Below, piece after piece: positions 46,496 through 55,946 of a stretch of DNA of 64,000 bases. The notes under the pieces were generated by a model. It made no database searches and had not been told where the DNA came from. It saw nothing but the letters and a program-made list of their open reading frames with translations. Origin of the DNA: JAPSGB01 sp963775185 (GTDB lineage Bacteria > Myxococcota_A > Polyangia > Polyangiales > Polyangiaceae); assembly GCA_963775185.1 (NCBI GenBank), contig CAVZIE010000031.1, positions 372,001 through 436,000 on the forward strand, given 5' to 3'. A program made the position numbers and the translations under genes. Numbering within the stretch: the first letter of the stretch is position 1; every line of letters starts with the position of its first letter.

Positions 46496-47140
46496 ATGAA
46501 CGCGCGGCACGTTGCGCAGAAGGCGTTGCAGGTCATCCTGCCGACGTCGCTCGTCGTCTGGCGCGGGCCCGCGCGCCGCCCGCGCGTCGCGCTCACGTTC
46601 GACGACGGGCCCACCTCTCTCACGCGGGCCTATCTGGACGTGCTCGACCAGTTCGGGGCCCGGTCGACGTTCTTCGTCGTCGGCGAACTGTGCGCAGGGG
46701 ATCCGGAGATAGTGGAGGAGATCGTCGCGCGCGGGCACGAGGTGGCCGCGCACGGCTACACGCACACACCGTTCCCGGGGCTGCAACGTTTGCGCGCGCT
46801 GCGTGGTGAGCTGGATCGCACCGCGACGCTGCTGCCGAACACGCCGCGGCGGCGACCGCTCGTGCGTCCGCCTCGCGGGGCGGTGTCGCTCGGGTCGCTC
46901 GCGGCGTGCGCGCTCGCCGGCTACACGACCGCGCTCTGGTCGTTCGACTCCGGCGACTGGTGCACGGACAGCGCCACGGCCGTGATCGACGCGTTTCGCG
47001 AGCATCCGGTCGGCCCGGGAGCGATCGCGCTGCTGCACGACGGACAGACGTGGACGCTCGAGGCGTTGCCTTCGATTCTCGAACAACTTCGCGTGGCTGG
47101 CCACGAGTTGGTCACCATGGGGGAGCTTCTGGATCGCTGA
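46496..47140 (+). CDS. Polysaccharide deacetylase (NodB/CE4)
   Basis: 214 residues of the NodB fold: VALTFDDGPTSLTRAYLDVL (catalytic base and metal Asp), HEVAAHGYTHTPF (metal His pair), RPPRGAVS and GAIALLHDG. It probably removes N-acetyl groups from the polymer or its lipid-linked unit. There is no clear signal peptide, but the N-terminus is hydrophobic, so the compartment is uncertain. In the main plus-strand exopolysaccharide operon. Confidence 0.92.
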   Translation: MNARHVAQKALQVILPTSLVVWRGPARRPRVALTFDDGPTSLTRAYLDVLDQFGARSTFFVVGELCAGDPEIVEEIVARGHEVAAHGYTHTPFPGLQRLRALRGELDRTATLLPNTPRRRPLVRPPRGAVSLGSLAACALAGYTTALWSFDSGDWCTDSATAVIDAFREHPVGPGAIALLHDGQTWTLEALPSILEQLRVAGHELVTMGELLDR

Positions 47141-47157
47141 ATCCTGGAGAGCTTGGC

Positions 47158-48108
47158 ATGACGACCGACAGCTGGATCGATGACGAACCCGGAGTGGGGG
47201 CCGGCTTGCGGCAGGCCGGACGCGTGATCGGGCGTGGCGCAGGACGCTCGGTGACGACGCTCGTCGTCGGTGCGTTGGCGGCGCTCGCCGTCGTCGGCAT
47301 CGTGGTCGTGCTCGAGCCGCCGTACGAGCCCCGGTACCTGCTGCGCGTCGTCGAGACGGACCGTGACCCGGGGACCATGCCCCGGCCGCGACGCGAGTTG
47401 CGGCAATACGTGCTCGACGCGGTGTTCACCAGCGATGCGCTGTTCGGCGTCATCCAGAAGCACGACCTGTACCCCGGCCTGATGCGGCACAGTCGCCGGG
47501 CTGCACTGGAGTCATTCCGCGACGACACCGACGTCGACGTCTACCGGAACTATTTCGTCGAAGCGCGCGCCGCGCACGAGGCACCGCGCTCCGCGCGGAT
47601 CGCCGTGCGCTATCGGTCCGACGATCCGGCTGTCGCCCTCGCCGTCACTCGCGACCTCGGCAAGTTGATCGTCGAGCGCGAGCGCGCCGACCGGACGAAG
47701 GAAGCCGAGCAAGCGGTACGGGTGGCCAAGCGCACGCTTGATCGCCTCGAGACCGCCGCGACGGAGCGGCGTCGTGAGATCGCCGAGAAGCGGCTGGAGA
47801 TCGGCGCGCAACGCAGCGTGCGCTTCGACAGCGAGATCCAGTTGGTCGGCCTGCTGGGTACGCTCGCGTCGCTGGATCGGGAAATCGCCGAGGCCCAGCG
47901 CACGAAGGCTCAGCTCGAGCTGGGTGCGGCGTACGAGAGCAGCGACACCGGCATGCGGTTCGAGGTCGTGGACGACGGATCGATCGCGAAAGCGGACCGG
48001 CTCCTGCCGGTCCAGCTTGGCGGGATCGGCGCGGCGGCGTTCGTGTTGTGTCTGCCCCTGGCGGCGCTTGCCGTCGGGGCGTTTGCATCGCCCGGAGGTC
48101 GGACATGA
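47158..48108 (+). CDS. Wzz/PCP-like chain-length protein
   Basis: 316 residues with two membrane segments (about 33-53 and near 290) around a helical periplasmic part: RYLLRVVETDRDPGTMPRPR, RYRSDDPAVALAVTRDLGKL, then a coiled coil RTLDRLETAATERRREIAEK. This is the arrangement of polysaccharide co-polymerases that set chain length with Wzy. GGAGA precedes the ATG. Its stop overlaps the next gene's ATG. Confidence 0.8.
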   Translation: MTTDSWIDDEPGVGAGLRQAGRVIGRGAGRSVTTLVVGALAALAVVGIVVVLEPPYEPRYLLRVVETDRDPGTMPRPRRELRQYVLDAVFTSDALFGVIQKHDLYPGLMRHSRRAALESFRDDTDVDVYRNYFVEARAAHEAPRSARIAVRYRSDDPAVALAVTRDLGKLIVERERADRTKEAEQAVRVAKRTLDRLETAATERRREIAEKRLEIGAQRSVRFDSEIQLVGLLGTLASLDREIAEAQRTKAQLELGAAYESSDTGMRFEVVDDGSIAKADRLLPVQLGGIGAAAFVLCLPLAALAVGAFASPGGRT

Positions 48109-49592
48109 GCGCTTCCACGGCAGAACGGACACCGGACGCGCCGCGCGAGGAGATCGAACGTGCCCTGGCGTTCCTGCGCGCCGTGCTCAGGCAATGGCAG
48201 ACCGCGCTCTTCGTTCTGCTCGTGGGTCTCGCTCTTTGCGTGGTCTTTCTTCTGGTGCGCAAGCCGACGTACCGGTCGCAGACCGTGATCGTCTACACCG
48301 AGGCGATCCGCATCGTCGACCCGGGCGAGGCGGCCGCGCGCCCCCGGAGCACCGCCATGCGCGTGCAGGAAATGTTGGGATCGCGGCGACTCCTGGATCA
48401 GGTTGTTCGGGAGTTCGACCTGTATCCCGAGATCCGGCGCAAGCTCGGCCCGGCGGATGCCATCGAGGAGTTCAAGAAGCACATCACGTTCCACGCACCC
48501 GGCGGAGATACGTTCACGATTGCGTTCGAGGGCAGGTCTCCGACCGAGGCCCGAAGTGTGACGGCGCACCTGGCCAAGTTGGTGATCGCGGAGAACGCGA
48601 CGTTGCGTATGGACCAGGCGGACAACACGCGCGCGTTTCTGGTCAGCGAGAAGCGAGTCGCGGACGACGAGCTGCACAAGACCGAGCGCGCACTGGCTTC
48701 GTTCATGGCCGAACATCCGCGCTTCGCGCTCGACACGACGCCGCTCGCGACCGGCGCGGCGATTCGCGCGGCGAGCGCGGACTCCGCACAGGCGCACGCA
48801 GCGGCGAACAAGGCCGGCCCGCGCGTCGTCTGGGTCCCGGCGCATCCGGCCGCGGCGGCGAAGGCTGGCGACACGCCGCGCGCTGCGCCGTCTCCCGCGG
48901 CCGTGGACCCGGAAATCGCCCGGGCGCGAAGGGCCGCACGCGAAGCGGCGGTTGCCGCTCTGGCGTCGGCCCAGACCACACTGGCGGAGAAGCGCACGCG
49001 CTACACCGACGCGTATCCGGATGTGGTTGCCGCACGCGAGGCCGTGGCTCGCGCGCGGGCGCGCCTCGCGCTGCTGCCCGCCGAAGCACCGGTGGCGGTC
49101 GCCACTGCCGTACCCGCGCCGCCCCCGCCCGGGCCGGAGCCTGCACCGCGACGGCGCATGGTCGTCCGCCGAGACGCGAAGGGCGCTCCCGTCGCCGACC
49201 CGCCGGCGAGCAACGCGGCGGAAGCGGACGTCGTCTCGCTCGAGACCACGTGGGCGCGCCTGACTCGCGACGTGACCGAGGCGCGGCAACGCCATGACCA
49301 GGTGGAGGCGGCCCTGTTCAAGGCGGACATCGCCGCGAGCTCGGCCAGCGACGTGCGCGGCGCCCAGATGACCGTGATCGATCCGGCGTATCTGCCCGAT
49401 CGGTCCGTGCCGCCCGGTCCGCGGACGATTGCCGCCGCTTTCGCCGGACTGGCGGCGGCGCTCGGTCTGCTGCTCGCGGCCGGACGTGCCGCCTACGACG
49501 ATCGAATCCTGGACCGACGGGGCTTGGCCGGACTGGCCGAGGTGCTCGTCGAGGTGCCGCGGCAGCAGCGGCGTCGGAGGAAGCGTGGTTGA
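48105..49592 (+). CDS. Wzz/PCP-like chain-length protein, long form
   Basis: 495 residues. N-terminal helix (WQTALFVLLVGLALCVVFLL), Wzz motif KPTYRSQTVIVYTEAI, long coiled coil with a Pro/Ala/Lys-rich insert (about 240-360), then a C-terminal Pro-rich VIDPAYLPDRSVPPGPRTIA before the second helix, the PCP signature. It ends in a basic cytoplasmic tail. The following gene encodes the matching ATPase, as in split PCP2a/BY-kinase pairs. CGGAGG precedes the ATG. Confidence 0.88.
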   Translation: MSASTAERTPDAPREEIERALAFLRAVLRQWQTALFVLLVGLALCVVFLLVRKPTYRSQTVIVYTEAIRIVDPGEAAARPRSTAMRVQEMLGSRRLLDQVVREFDLYPEIRRKLGPADAIEEFKKHITFHAPGGDTFTIAFEGRSPTEARSVTAHLAKLVIAENATLRMDQADNTRAFLVSEKRVADDELHKTERALASFMAEHPRFALDTTPLATGAAIRAASADSAQAHAAANKAGPRVVWVPAHPAAAAKAGDTPRAAPSPAAVDPEIARARRAAREAAVAALASAQTTLAEKRTRYTDAYPDVVAAREAVARARARLALLPAEAPVAVATAVPAPPPPGPEPAPRRRMVVRRDAKGAPVADPPASNAAEADVVSLETTWARLTRDVTEARQRHDQVEAALFKADIAASSASDVRGAQMTVIDPAYLPDRSVPPGPRTIAAAFAGLAAALGLLLAAGRAAYDDRILDRRGLAGLAEVLVEVPRQQRRRRKRG

Positions 49593-50382
49593 CGCAATCC
49601 AAAGCGACGAGAGCTTCGTCGACTTGACCGAGGACGCGCCGGAGGCGGATGGCGAGGGCGACGACGCCGCCATGATCGCGGTTTGGGACGACTCCGACGG
49701 TGACCGCGACAGCGCCCTCGTGCTGCGGGCGCAATCGGGCACGGCGTTCCGGGTGGAGCGAGCCGGGTTGCCGGACCCGGTCGACGCGCGGCTCGTGCTG
49801 GTCCACGATCCGTCCGGCGCCCAGGCACGTGGCTATCGCCTGCTACGCCACCGGCTGCTGGCTGCAGGCGATCCGCAGGTGATCGCCGTCACGAGTGCCG
49901 CGCGTGGCGAGGGCAAGTCGACGCTGGCGTCGAACCTGGCCTTCTGCCTGGCGGAGGACAGCCCGGGCAGCGTGTTGCTGATCGACGGAAACCTGCGTCG
50001 CCCGGCGGTCGCGGGGCTGTTCGGGCTCGACGCGCTCGAGGATATCCTGGACCCCAGCGCCAACGCGCCGCCCTACGCGGTCGTCGCGATCGACGGAACG
50101 AAGCTGCACGTGGCGTTGGCGCCCGGCGGCGGCCTGTCCGATGCCCGGCTGGACCGCATGCAGCTCGGGGAGACGCTCGTCGATCTCCGGCAGGCGTACG
50201 ACTACATCGTGATCGACGCGGCGGCCGTGCTGGACGCTGCCGACGCGTACATCGCGACCGAGCTTGCGGATGGCGTGGTCATCGCGGCGCGCGCCCGCGC
50301 CTCGCGGCGCAGTGCCATCGCCCGCGCGATCGAGGAGATCCAGCCCGCGACGGTCCTGGGCGTCGCGTTGCTGGACGTGTGA
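49585..50382 (+). CDS. CapB/CpsD-like P-loop ATPase without a tyrosine cluster
   Basis: 265 residues from GTG 49585. Walker A VTSAARGEGKSTLASNLAFC, Walker A' LLIDGNLRRP and Walker B-like YDYIVIDAAAVLDAADAYIA are those of bacterial tyrosine-kinase cytoplasmic domains paired with Wzz. The C-terminus ends ATVLGVALLDV without the tyrosine-rich tail used for autophosphorylation, so it may be an ATPase regulator and not a kinase. The N-terminal 80 residues are acidic. It overlaps the Wzz gene by 8 nt. Confidence 0.85.
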   Translation: MVDAIQSDESFVDLTEDAPEADGEGDDAAMIAVWDDSDGDRDSALVLRAQSGTAFRVERAGLPDPVDARLVLVHDPSGAQARGYRLLRHRLLAAGDPQVIAVTSAARGEGKSTLASNLAFCLAEDSPGSVLLIDGNLRRPAVAGLFGLDALEDILDPSANAPPYAVVAIDGTKLHVALAPGGGLSDARLDRMQLGETLVDLRQAYDYIVIDAAAVLDAADAYIATELADGVVIAARARASRRSAIARAIEEIQPATVLGVALLDV

Positions 50383-50393
50383 GGAGACCCTGC

Positions 50394-51501
50394 GTGTTGC
50401 CCGCCGCCGCCCGCCAGAAGCACCTGGACCGTTGGCTTGGCGGTTACGCGCGCCACCTGGCGCGGCGGTTCGTGACGCCGACACGCACCGGTACACGCCA
50501 CATCCTGTTCGCGCTGTGCGACCACTTCGAACCGCTCTGGCACGGGGCGTCGCTGGAGCAAGGACGCCGCCGTGTCGCGCGCTGGTCGCAGGACTACCCC
50601 GCGCTTGCGCGCGACTTCCGCGACGCTGACGGGCGTGCGCCGCGGCACTCCTTCTTCTTTCCTGGCGAGCAGTACGACCCGGTCGTTCTCGACCAACTCG
50701 CGGAGCTCACGCGCGCCGGGTTCGGCGAAGTGGAACTGCACCTTCATCACGACGGCGACACGGCGACCGGACTGCGGCGCGACATCGGCGCCTACCTCGA
50801 GGCGTATGCGCGCCACGGCCATCTGTCGCGCGATGCCGACGGAAGACCGCGCTACGCGTTCATCCACGGCAACTGGTGCCTTTCGAACTCGCGGCATGAC
50901 GGTCGCTACTGCGGCGTCGATTCCGAGCTGGAGATCTTGTTCGAGACCGGCTGCTATGCGGATTTCACGTTCCCCTCCGCGCCGGACGAGACGCAGCCGC
51001 GGATCGTGAACGAGATCTACTGGCCGACCGGGAACCCGCAGCGGGCGCGCGCTCACGAGACCGGTGTCCCCGCCCGCGTCGGCGACGTCATGGACGACCG
51101 CATCCTGCTCGTCGAAGGGCCGCTCGCCCTCGCGCCGCGCGGCCGCGTCGGCGTCCGCATCGAGTCCGGCGCGTTGACCGCCAACGATCCGCCGGATCCG
51201 CGCCGCGTCCAGTACGTGGGTCTCGCAGGGGATCCACGTCCGTGGCCGGCCGGACTGGATCTTCGTCAAGGTCCACACCCACGGCGCTCCCGAGGAGCAG
51301 GCCGAATCCCTGCTTGGCAGCGGCGGGCGCGCATTGCACGAGGAGCTGGCCCGTCACTACAACGACGGCGCGCGCTTCGTGCTGCACTACGTCACGGCTC
51401 GCGAGATGTTCAACATCGCGGTGGCCGCCATGGACGGGTGTACCGGCGACCCGGGGCGCTTTCGCGATCACGTTCACCTTCCACCGCCGGCGGCGACATG
51501 A
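50394..51501 (+). CDS. Polysaccharide-deacetylase-like protein, one frame break
   Basis: About 368 residues once joined. GTG 50394 is chosen because AGGAG lies 7 nt upstream. HILFALCDHFEPLW, ELHLHHDGDTATGLRRDIGA, YAFIHGNWCLSNSR and a C-terminal PDWIFVKVHTHGAPEEQAES resemble a NodB-like family found in exopolysaccharide clusters. The frame shifts +1 in GCAGGGGATC near 51228; removal of one G restores it. The stop overlaps the next ATG (ATGA). The conserved His/Asp residues suggest metal-dependent hydrolysis. Confidence 0.75.
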
Positions 51502-52884
51502 CCGATATCTATTCCGCCATTTTCCAGGAACTGTTGCTGCCCGCGTGGGAGACCGGAGTGCGCAAGCGCCCGACGCTGGCCCATCGCCGTTTTCTCGAGC
51601 GCACGCAGTGGCGCTCCCGGGACGAGCTCCTGGCTCTCCAGGGCGCCGCGCTCGTCGACCTGCTCCATCACGCGGCGGTGCACGTGCCGTACTATCGCGA
51701 CCGCTTCCGCGCCGCCGGGGTCCATCCCGAAGACATCCGCAGCGTCGAGGACATCGGCAAGCTGCCCGTGATGACCCGCGAGGACGCGTCGCGCTCGTTC
51801 GACGCGCGCGCTTCGACAGCTCCGCCGTTGCCGGAGATCCACAAGATGACCAGCGGTTCTACCGGACGCCCGCTGGCGTTCGCGTACGACCGCGGTTCCG
51901 AGTACTGGCGGGCGGCGACCCGGCTGCGCGGCTACGGCTGGGCCGGGTACCAGCCCGGCGACAGAAGCTTCCACTTCTGGGGACGTTTGGACTCGCTGCA
52001 CCACCTGCCGGCGCGCGCGCGCGCCAAGGCGGCCGTCGATCACGCGATCCGTCGCGAGCTCTTCATGGACTGCGCGGATCCACTCTCCGGAGGCGTTGTC
52101 GGCGGCGGTGGAGGCGATCCGCCGCCACAAGCCCGCGGTCATCGTCTGCTATGCGCGCTCCGGTGTCGCGCTCGCGCGGCATGTGGTCGAGACGGGGGCC
52201 CGCGACTGGGACGACATCCCCGTCATCTGCGGCGCGGAACGTCTGTTCCCGGCGGACCGCACCGTTCTCGCCCAGGCCTTCGGCCCCGGGATCTTCGAGA
52301 CCTACGGCGACCGCGAGGTCATGCTGATCGCCGCCGAGTGCGAGGCGCACGAGGGGATGCACGTCTCCATGGAGAACCTCGTTGTCGAGGTGCTTGTGCG
52401 CGAAGACGGCAAGCTGCGCCTCGCGCGTCCCGGCGAGACCGGCGAGGTCGCGGTGACCGATCTGCACAACTACGGCATGCCGTTCATCCGCTACCTGACC
52501 GGCGATCTGGCCCCCGGTCTCACCACCGCGCGCTGCGCCTGCGGGCGCAGCCTGGCCCGCGTGTCGGCGATCGAAGGGCGCACGAGCGAGACCCTGGTCG
52601 ACGCGCGCGGGCGCCCCGTCTCGGGGATGATGTTCCCGGTCCTGTTCTCGCTGCTGGCGGACAAGGTGCGCGGGTTCCAGGTCGTGCAACGCCGCGACCG
52701 CTCGCTCGATCTCGATCTCGTGCCGGCGCCCGCCTTCGACGCCTCGCTGCTCGAACTCGTGCGACGGGACGTCGCGAAGCTCATCCCCGACGTCGCGCTC
52801 CGGATCCACGTCGTGCCGGAGATCAGCGCTTCGCCCTCGGGCAAGCGGTCCGTCGTCCGGGTGGAGAGAGATGAACCTGGATGA
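51498..52884 (+). CDS. CapK/phenylacetate-CoA-ligase-like adenylating enzyme, one frame break
   Basis: About 461 residues once joined. LLHHAAVHVPYYRDRFRAAG, KMTSGSTGRPLAFAYDRGSE (P-loop-like AMP-binding motif), FETYGDREVMLIAAECEAHE, GMPFIRYLTGDLAP and CACGRSLARVSAIEGRTSE identify the CapK family of the AMP-forming ligases. It probably activates an acyl group for sugar or polymer modification. A +1 break near 52079 (one extra C) separates the halves. Start and stop both overlap neighbours by 4 nt. Confidence 0.85.
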
Positions 52885-54212
52885 CGCTGCGACGTACCGC
52901 CTGGCTTGCGGCGGCGCTGGCCGCCGGCCCACTCGCCTCGTGGCCGTCGACCGCGCGCGCCGGCCCCAAGCTGCAGGGCGTCGGCGAGGCGACGGTCGCA
53001 TTTACCGACAACGCGCAGTCCTCGCCGGAAAATCCGGTGCCGGGCGTTCCGCCCAAGGCCGCGGATGCGTTCGTGATCCTGAGCCCCGGGCTGGTGCTCG
53101 GGATGGCCACGCCCCGGATCGTCCAGCGACTCCAGTACACGTACAGCCTGAGCTTGTTCTACACGCAGAGCGCCGCGAACACCTCGTCGAACCGCATCGA
53201 CTATCTCGGGTTCTTCGACTTGTCGCCGCGCGTCTCGATGCTCTTGAGCTCGAGCCTGGTCGAGTCCCGCCCCTACACGGCGAGCCTGGTCGTGCCGGCG
53301 GGCGTCGGCGAGCTCGCCGCGTCCCCGTCGGGGTCCGGCGCCGTGCTCGGAGTCAGCGCGAACGAGCAGCTCGACTTCGACGTCGCGCCAGGGATGGCGC
53401 GCGTGGCAGGGCGCGGGAGTCCTCGAAGGTATGCCGCTGGCGGGGGCGAGCACGCAACGCACGCTCGAGGCGACCGCGCGCGCGGGCGGCGAGCGCGCGT
53501 TCCGCGCCGATGCCGTCGGCCTCGAGGCGCGCGGCGATTACACCGTGATCACCGGCGGCGTCGCTCTGGACGGCGCGGCCCTCGGCGTGCAACGACAGCT
53601 CGTCGGCACCGGCCTGGCAACCTGGCGTCACGACTGGGGGCGACAGTTCACGAGCCGGCTCGAGGCGGGTGCGGTGCGCGTCCAACGCCTGGAATCGGGG
53701 CATGGGTTCTTCGAGCCCACGGGCACGGCGGCGCTCGACTGGACGCACCCGCTGGGAAACGCCGAGCTGTCGGTCGCTCATCGCGTGACGACCAATCCCT
53801 TGCTCGGGCAGACCCTCCTCGTGGACGAGGTGCAACTGCGCGCCGGCGTCCCCTTCGACGACGAGGGAAAGCTCGCGCTCGGCGCCTCCGCCGGCTACCA
53901 GCGGGGCCGCTTGATCGAAGAGGACGCGACGCTGGCCGCGCATCTGGACACGCTGCTCTTCGACGTGGGACTCGCGTGGCAGACGACCGAAGCGTCTGGC
54001 GTTGGCCGTGCGCTACCAGCATGCCGAGCAGATATCGGACGCGGCGTTGCCTCCGTTGCCGCTCAGCTTCATCCGCAACACCGCGCTGTTCGACGGTGTC
54101 GCTCAGGTTTCCGCCCGAGCGCGAGATGCCTCGTGCGTACCGTGCGCCGCGTCGCGTGGACCAGACCGACGAGATCCGGGACGGCGTGAAAGCTGCGCCT
54201 GATCCGCGCTGA
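52881..54212 (+). CDS. Outer-membrane beta-barrel-like protein, three frame breaks
   Basis: About 442 residues once joined. A signal peptide (LAAALAAGPLASWPSTARAG) precedes alternating hydrophobic/polar strands ending in aromatic residues (LQYTYSLSLFYTQS, ALDWTHPLGNAELSVAHRVT, LALAVRYQHAEQISDAALPP), as in outer-membrane barrels of polysaccharide secretion loci. Frame changes of +1 occur near 53422, 53994 and 54106. Three breaks could mean a real pseudogene, but each is a single extra base and the final frame ends cleanly, so base-calling error is likelier. Last gene of the operon. Confidence 0.6.
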   Translation: MTLRRTAWLAAALAAGPLASWPSTARAGPKLQGVGEATVAFTDNAQSSPENPVPGVPPKAADAFVILSPGLVLGMATPRIVQRLQYTYSLSLFYTQSAANTSSNRIDYLGFFDLSPRVSMLLSSSLVESRPYTASLVVPAGVGELAASPSGSGAVLGVSANEQLDFDVAPGMARVAGRGSPRRYAAGGGEHATHARGDRARGRRARVPRRCRRPRGARRLHRDHRRRRSGRRGPRRATTARRHRPGNLASRLGATVHEPARGGCGARPTPGIGAWVLRAHGHGGARLDAPAGKRRAVGRSSRDDQSLARADPPRGRGATARRRPLRRRGKARARRLRRLPAGPLDRRGRDAGRASGHAALRRGTRVADDRSVWRWPCATSMPSRYRTRRCLRCRSASSATPRCSTVSLRFPPEREMPRAYRAPRRVDQTDEIRDGVKAAPDPR

Positions 54213-54217
54213 TCGCC

Positions 54218-54230
54218 CGCAAGGCTTGCG
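54218..54230. promoter_or_regulatory. Palindromic UAS upstream of the UDP-sugar dehydrogenase promoter
   Basis: CGCAA-GGC-TTGCG, a perfect inverted repeat. The centre is about 72 bp upstream of the -24 GG. The same palindrome with one spacer change occurs at 57066-57078. It abuts a hairpin (54231-54252), so a terminator role cannot be excluded. Confidence 0.6.
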
Positions 54231-54252
54231 CGGGTTTGCTCCGGCAAACCCG
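54231..54252 (+). terminator. 9-bp hairpin after the exopolysaccharide operon
   Basis: CGGGTTTGC, loop TCCG, GCAAACCCG. It starts 19 nt after the stop of the outer-membrane protein gene and is the best terminator candidate for the long plus-strand operon. Confidence 0.55.
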
Positions 54253-54294
54253 GCTGGATCAGCGGCATTCCGTCGAATAGGCTGCGTGTGCGCG

Positions 54295-54310
54295 TGGCGC
54301 GACTCTTGCA
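54295..54310 (+). promoter_or_regulatory. Sigma-54 promoter of the UDP-sugar dehydrogenase
   Basis: TGGCGCG-ACTC-TTGCA, one mismatch from consensus. The -12 C (54309) is 14 nt before the ATG at 54323. No Shine-Dalgarno sequence is present, consistent with a leaderless mRNA. Confidence 0.8.
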
Positions 54311-54322
54311 AATCGGCGCGGC

Positions 54323-55603
54323 ATGGAAGAGCGATACGCAGTTGTAGGTCTTGGATACGTTGGGCTGCCGGTGGCTCTCGCGTTCGCGCGGCGCTTCCCG
54401 GGTACGATCGGGTTCGACATCAACGAACCGCGGGTCGAAGCGCTCAAGCGCGGGGTCGACGACACGCGCGAGGTCGACCCGGCGGACTTGGCGAGCACCT
54501 CGCTGGAGGTCACCGCCGACCCGCGCAGGCTGAAGGATGCCTCGTTCGTGATCGTGGCCGTCCCGACCCCGATCGACGCCCGCCACGCGCCCGACCTCAC
54601 GCCGGTGCTGCGCGCCAGCGAGACGGTCGGCGCGAACCTCCGCCGCGGCGCGGTCGTCGTCTACGAGTCGACTGTCTACCCCGGCGTCACCGAGGACATC
54701 TGCGGTCCGTTGCTCGAGCAAACGAGCGGCATGACGCGGGGCGCGGACTTCACCCTCGGCTACTCGCCGGAGCGCATCAACCCCGGCGACAAGGAGCATC
54801 GATTCGATACGATCCGGAAGGTCGTCTCCGGCGAGGACGCGGCAACACTCGAACGCGTGGCGGCGGCCTACAGCTCCGTCGTGAGCGCGGGCGTCTACCG
54901 GGCCGAGTCGATCCGGGTGGCCGAGGCCGCAAAGGCGATCGAGAACACGCAGCGCGACATCAACATCGCGCTGATGAACGAGATCGCGATGATCTGCGAC
55001 CGCATCGGCTTGCGCACGCACGACGTCCTCGAGGCGGCCGCCACCAAGTGGAACTTCCTCCGCTTCGAGCCCGGCCTGGTCGGTGGCCACTGTATCGGCG
55101 TCGACCCGTACTACCTGACGACGCTGGCCGAGCAGGTCGGCTACCATCCGCAGGTCATCCTCGCCGGCCGTCGCGTCAACGAGGGCATGGGCGCGTTCAT
55201 CGCGCAGCGACTGGTGAAGATGCTGCTCGCGGCGGAGATCCCGGTGCGGGGCGCGCGCGTCGGCATGCTCGGCCTCGCGTTCAAGCCCGATGTTCCCGAC
55301 CTGCGCAACACCAAGGTCACCGGCATCCTCCACGAGCTCCACGATTTCGGTATCGACGCGCTCGTGCACGACCCGTTGGTCTCGCGCGAGGAGGCGTGGC
55401 ACGAATACCAGGTGCGCCTGCAGCCTTGGACCGAGCTGCACGACCTCGACGCGATGATCCTCGCGGTGCCGCACCGGGAGCTCCTGGCGCAGCCCGTCGA
55501 CACGCTCATTGCGCCGCTACGCCGCGGCGGCGTGCTGATCGACGTCAAATCCGCGATCGATCGCAAGCATCTCCGGAGCGACTTGAACTACTGGAGTCTG
55601 TAG
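54323..55603 (+). CDS. UDP-N-acetylhexosamine 6-dehydrogenase (TviB/WbpA-type)
   Basis: 426 residues. AVVGLGYVGLPVALAFARRF is the NAD-binding Rossmann motif; VVYESTVYPGVTEDICGPLL, SPERINPGDK, EAAKAIENTQRDINIALMNE and GLVGGHCIGVDPYYL with the catalytic Cys identify the UDP-HexNAc branch and not plain UDP-glucose dehydrogenase. It oxidises C6 of UDP-GlcNAc/GalNAc to a uronic acid, so the exopolysaccharide probably contains an acidic amino sugar. That fits glmS, the deacetylases and the lyases nearby. Confidence 0.93.
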   Translation: MEERYAVVGLGYVGLPVALAFARRFPGTIGFDINEPRVEALKRGVDDTREVDPADLASTSLEVTADPRRLKDASFVIVAVPTPIDARHAPDLTPVLRASETVGANLRRGAVVVYESTVYPGVTEDICGPLLEQTSGMTRGADFTLGYSPERINPGDKEHRFDTIRKVVSGEDAATLERVAAAYSSVVSAGVYRAESIRVAEAAKAIENTQRDINIALMNEIAMICDRIGLRTHDVLEAAATKWNFLRFEPGLVGGHCIGVDPYYLTTLAEQVGYHPQVILAGRRVNEGMGAFIAQRLVKMLLAAEIPVRGARVGMLGLAFKPDVPDLRNTKVTGILHELHDFGIDALVHDPLVSREEAWHEYQVRLQPWTELHDLDAMILAVPHRELLAQPVDTLIAPLRRGGVLIDVKSAIDRKHLRSDLNYWSL

Positions 55604-55637
55604 CCGGGGAACTTCGCGGGCGGATCGGGAGGGGGGG

Positions 55638-55702
55638 GCCGGTCCGGCGCGGAACACCCGCGTCCGACGCCGTCGTGCGGCGTCGCAAGCGATACCGCGC
55701 CG
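55638..55702. repeat. Rearranged copy of the dispersed palindrome; nested hairpin after dehydrogenase gene
   Basis: GCCGGTCCGGCGCGGAAC (55638-55655) is identical to 9798-9815, and GATACCGCGCCG (55691-55702) to part of 7054-7071 and 9822-9839. CGGCGCGG/CCGCGCCG form an outer stem, and CGACGCCG/CGGCGTCG (55665-55672, 55678-55685) an inner one. It starts 35 nt after the dehydrogenase stop, so it may also terminate transcription. A run of eight Gs precedes it. Confidence 0.65.
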
Positions 55703-55880
55703 CAGCGGCAAGCCCTTCAAAGCGGCACCAAAGCCGGGACGCCCGCGCGTACGCCCTGCCCGGACGGCGCGACGGCAACCCGTTCAGACGGCACCAGAGC
55801 CGGTACGCTCGCGCGTACGCCCTTGTCCGGACGGCGTCGCAGCGGCGATCCGTTCAAACGGCAAACGCGCCGCCGGGCGT
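55700..55880. repeat. Imperfect 67-70-bp tandem repeat in intergenic DNA
   Basis: Units begin near 55707, 55774 and 55844 with GGCAAGCCCTTC, GGCAACCCGTTC and GGCGATCCGTTC. Two full units contain GCGCGTACGCCCT and CCGGACGGCG, and a third is partial. The region lies between the converging dehydrogenase and deacetylase genes and has no credible coding frame. Its function is unknown. Confidence 0.6.
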
Positions 55881-55946
55881 GGTCACGGCTTCACGCGGGC
55901 TCAGCACGGACGGCGCGGCGCGGTTCGGGCGCGCCCCTCGTGCCGA

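Noticed and set aside
54002..54202. Separate small gene at the end of the outer-membrane protein gene
   Set aside because: It continues the barrel sequence of the frame before it across a one-base break, so it is part of the same gene.
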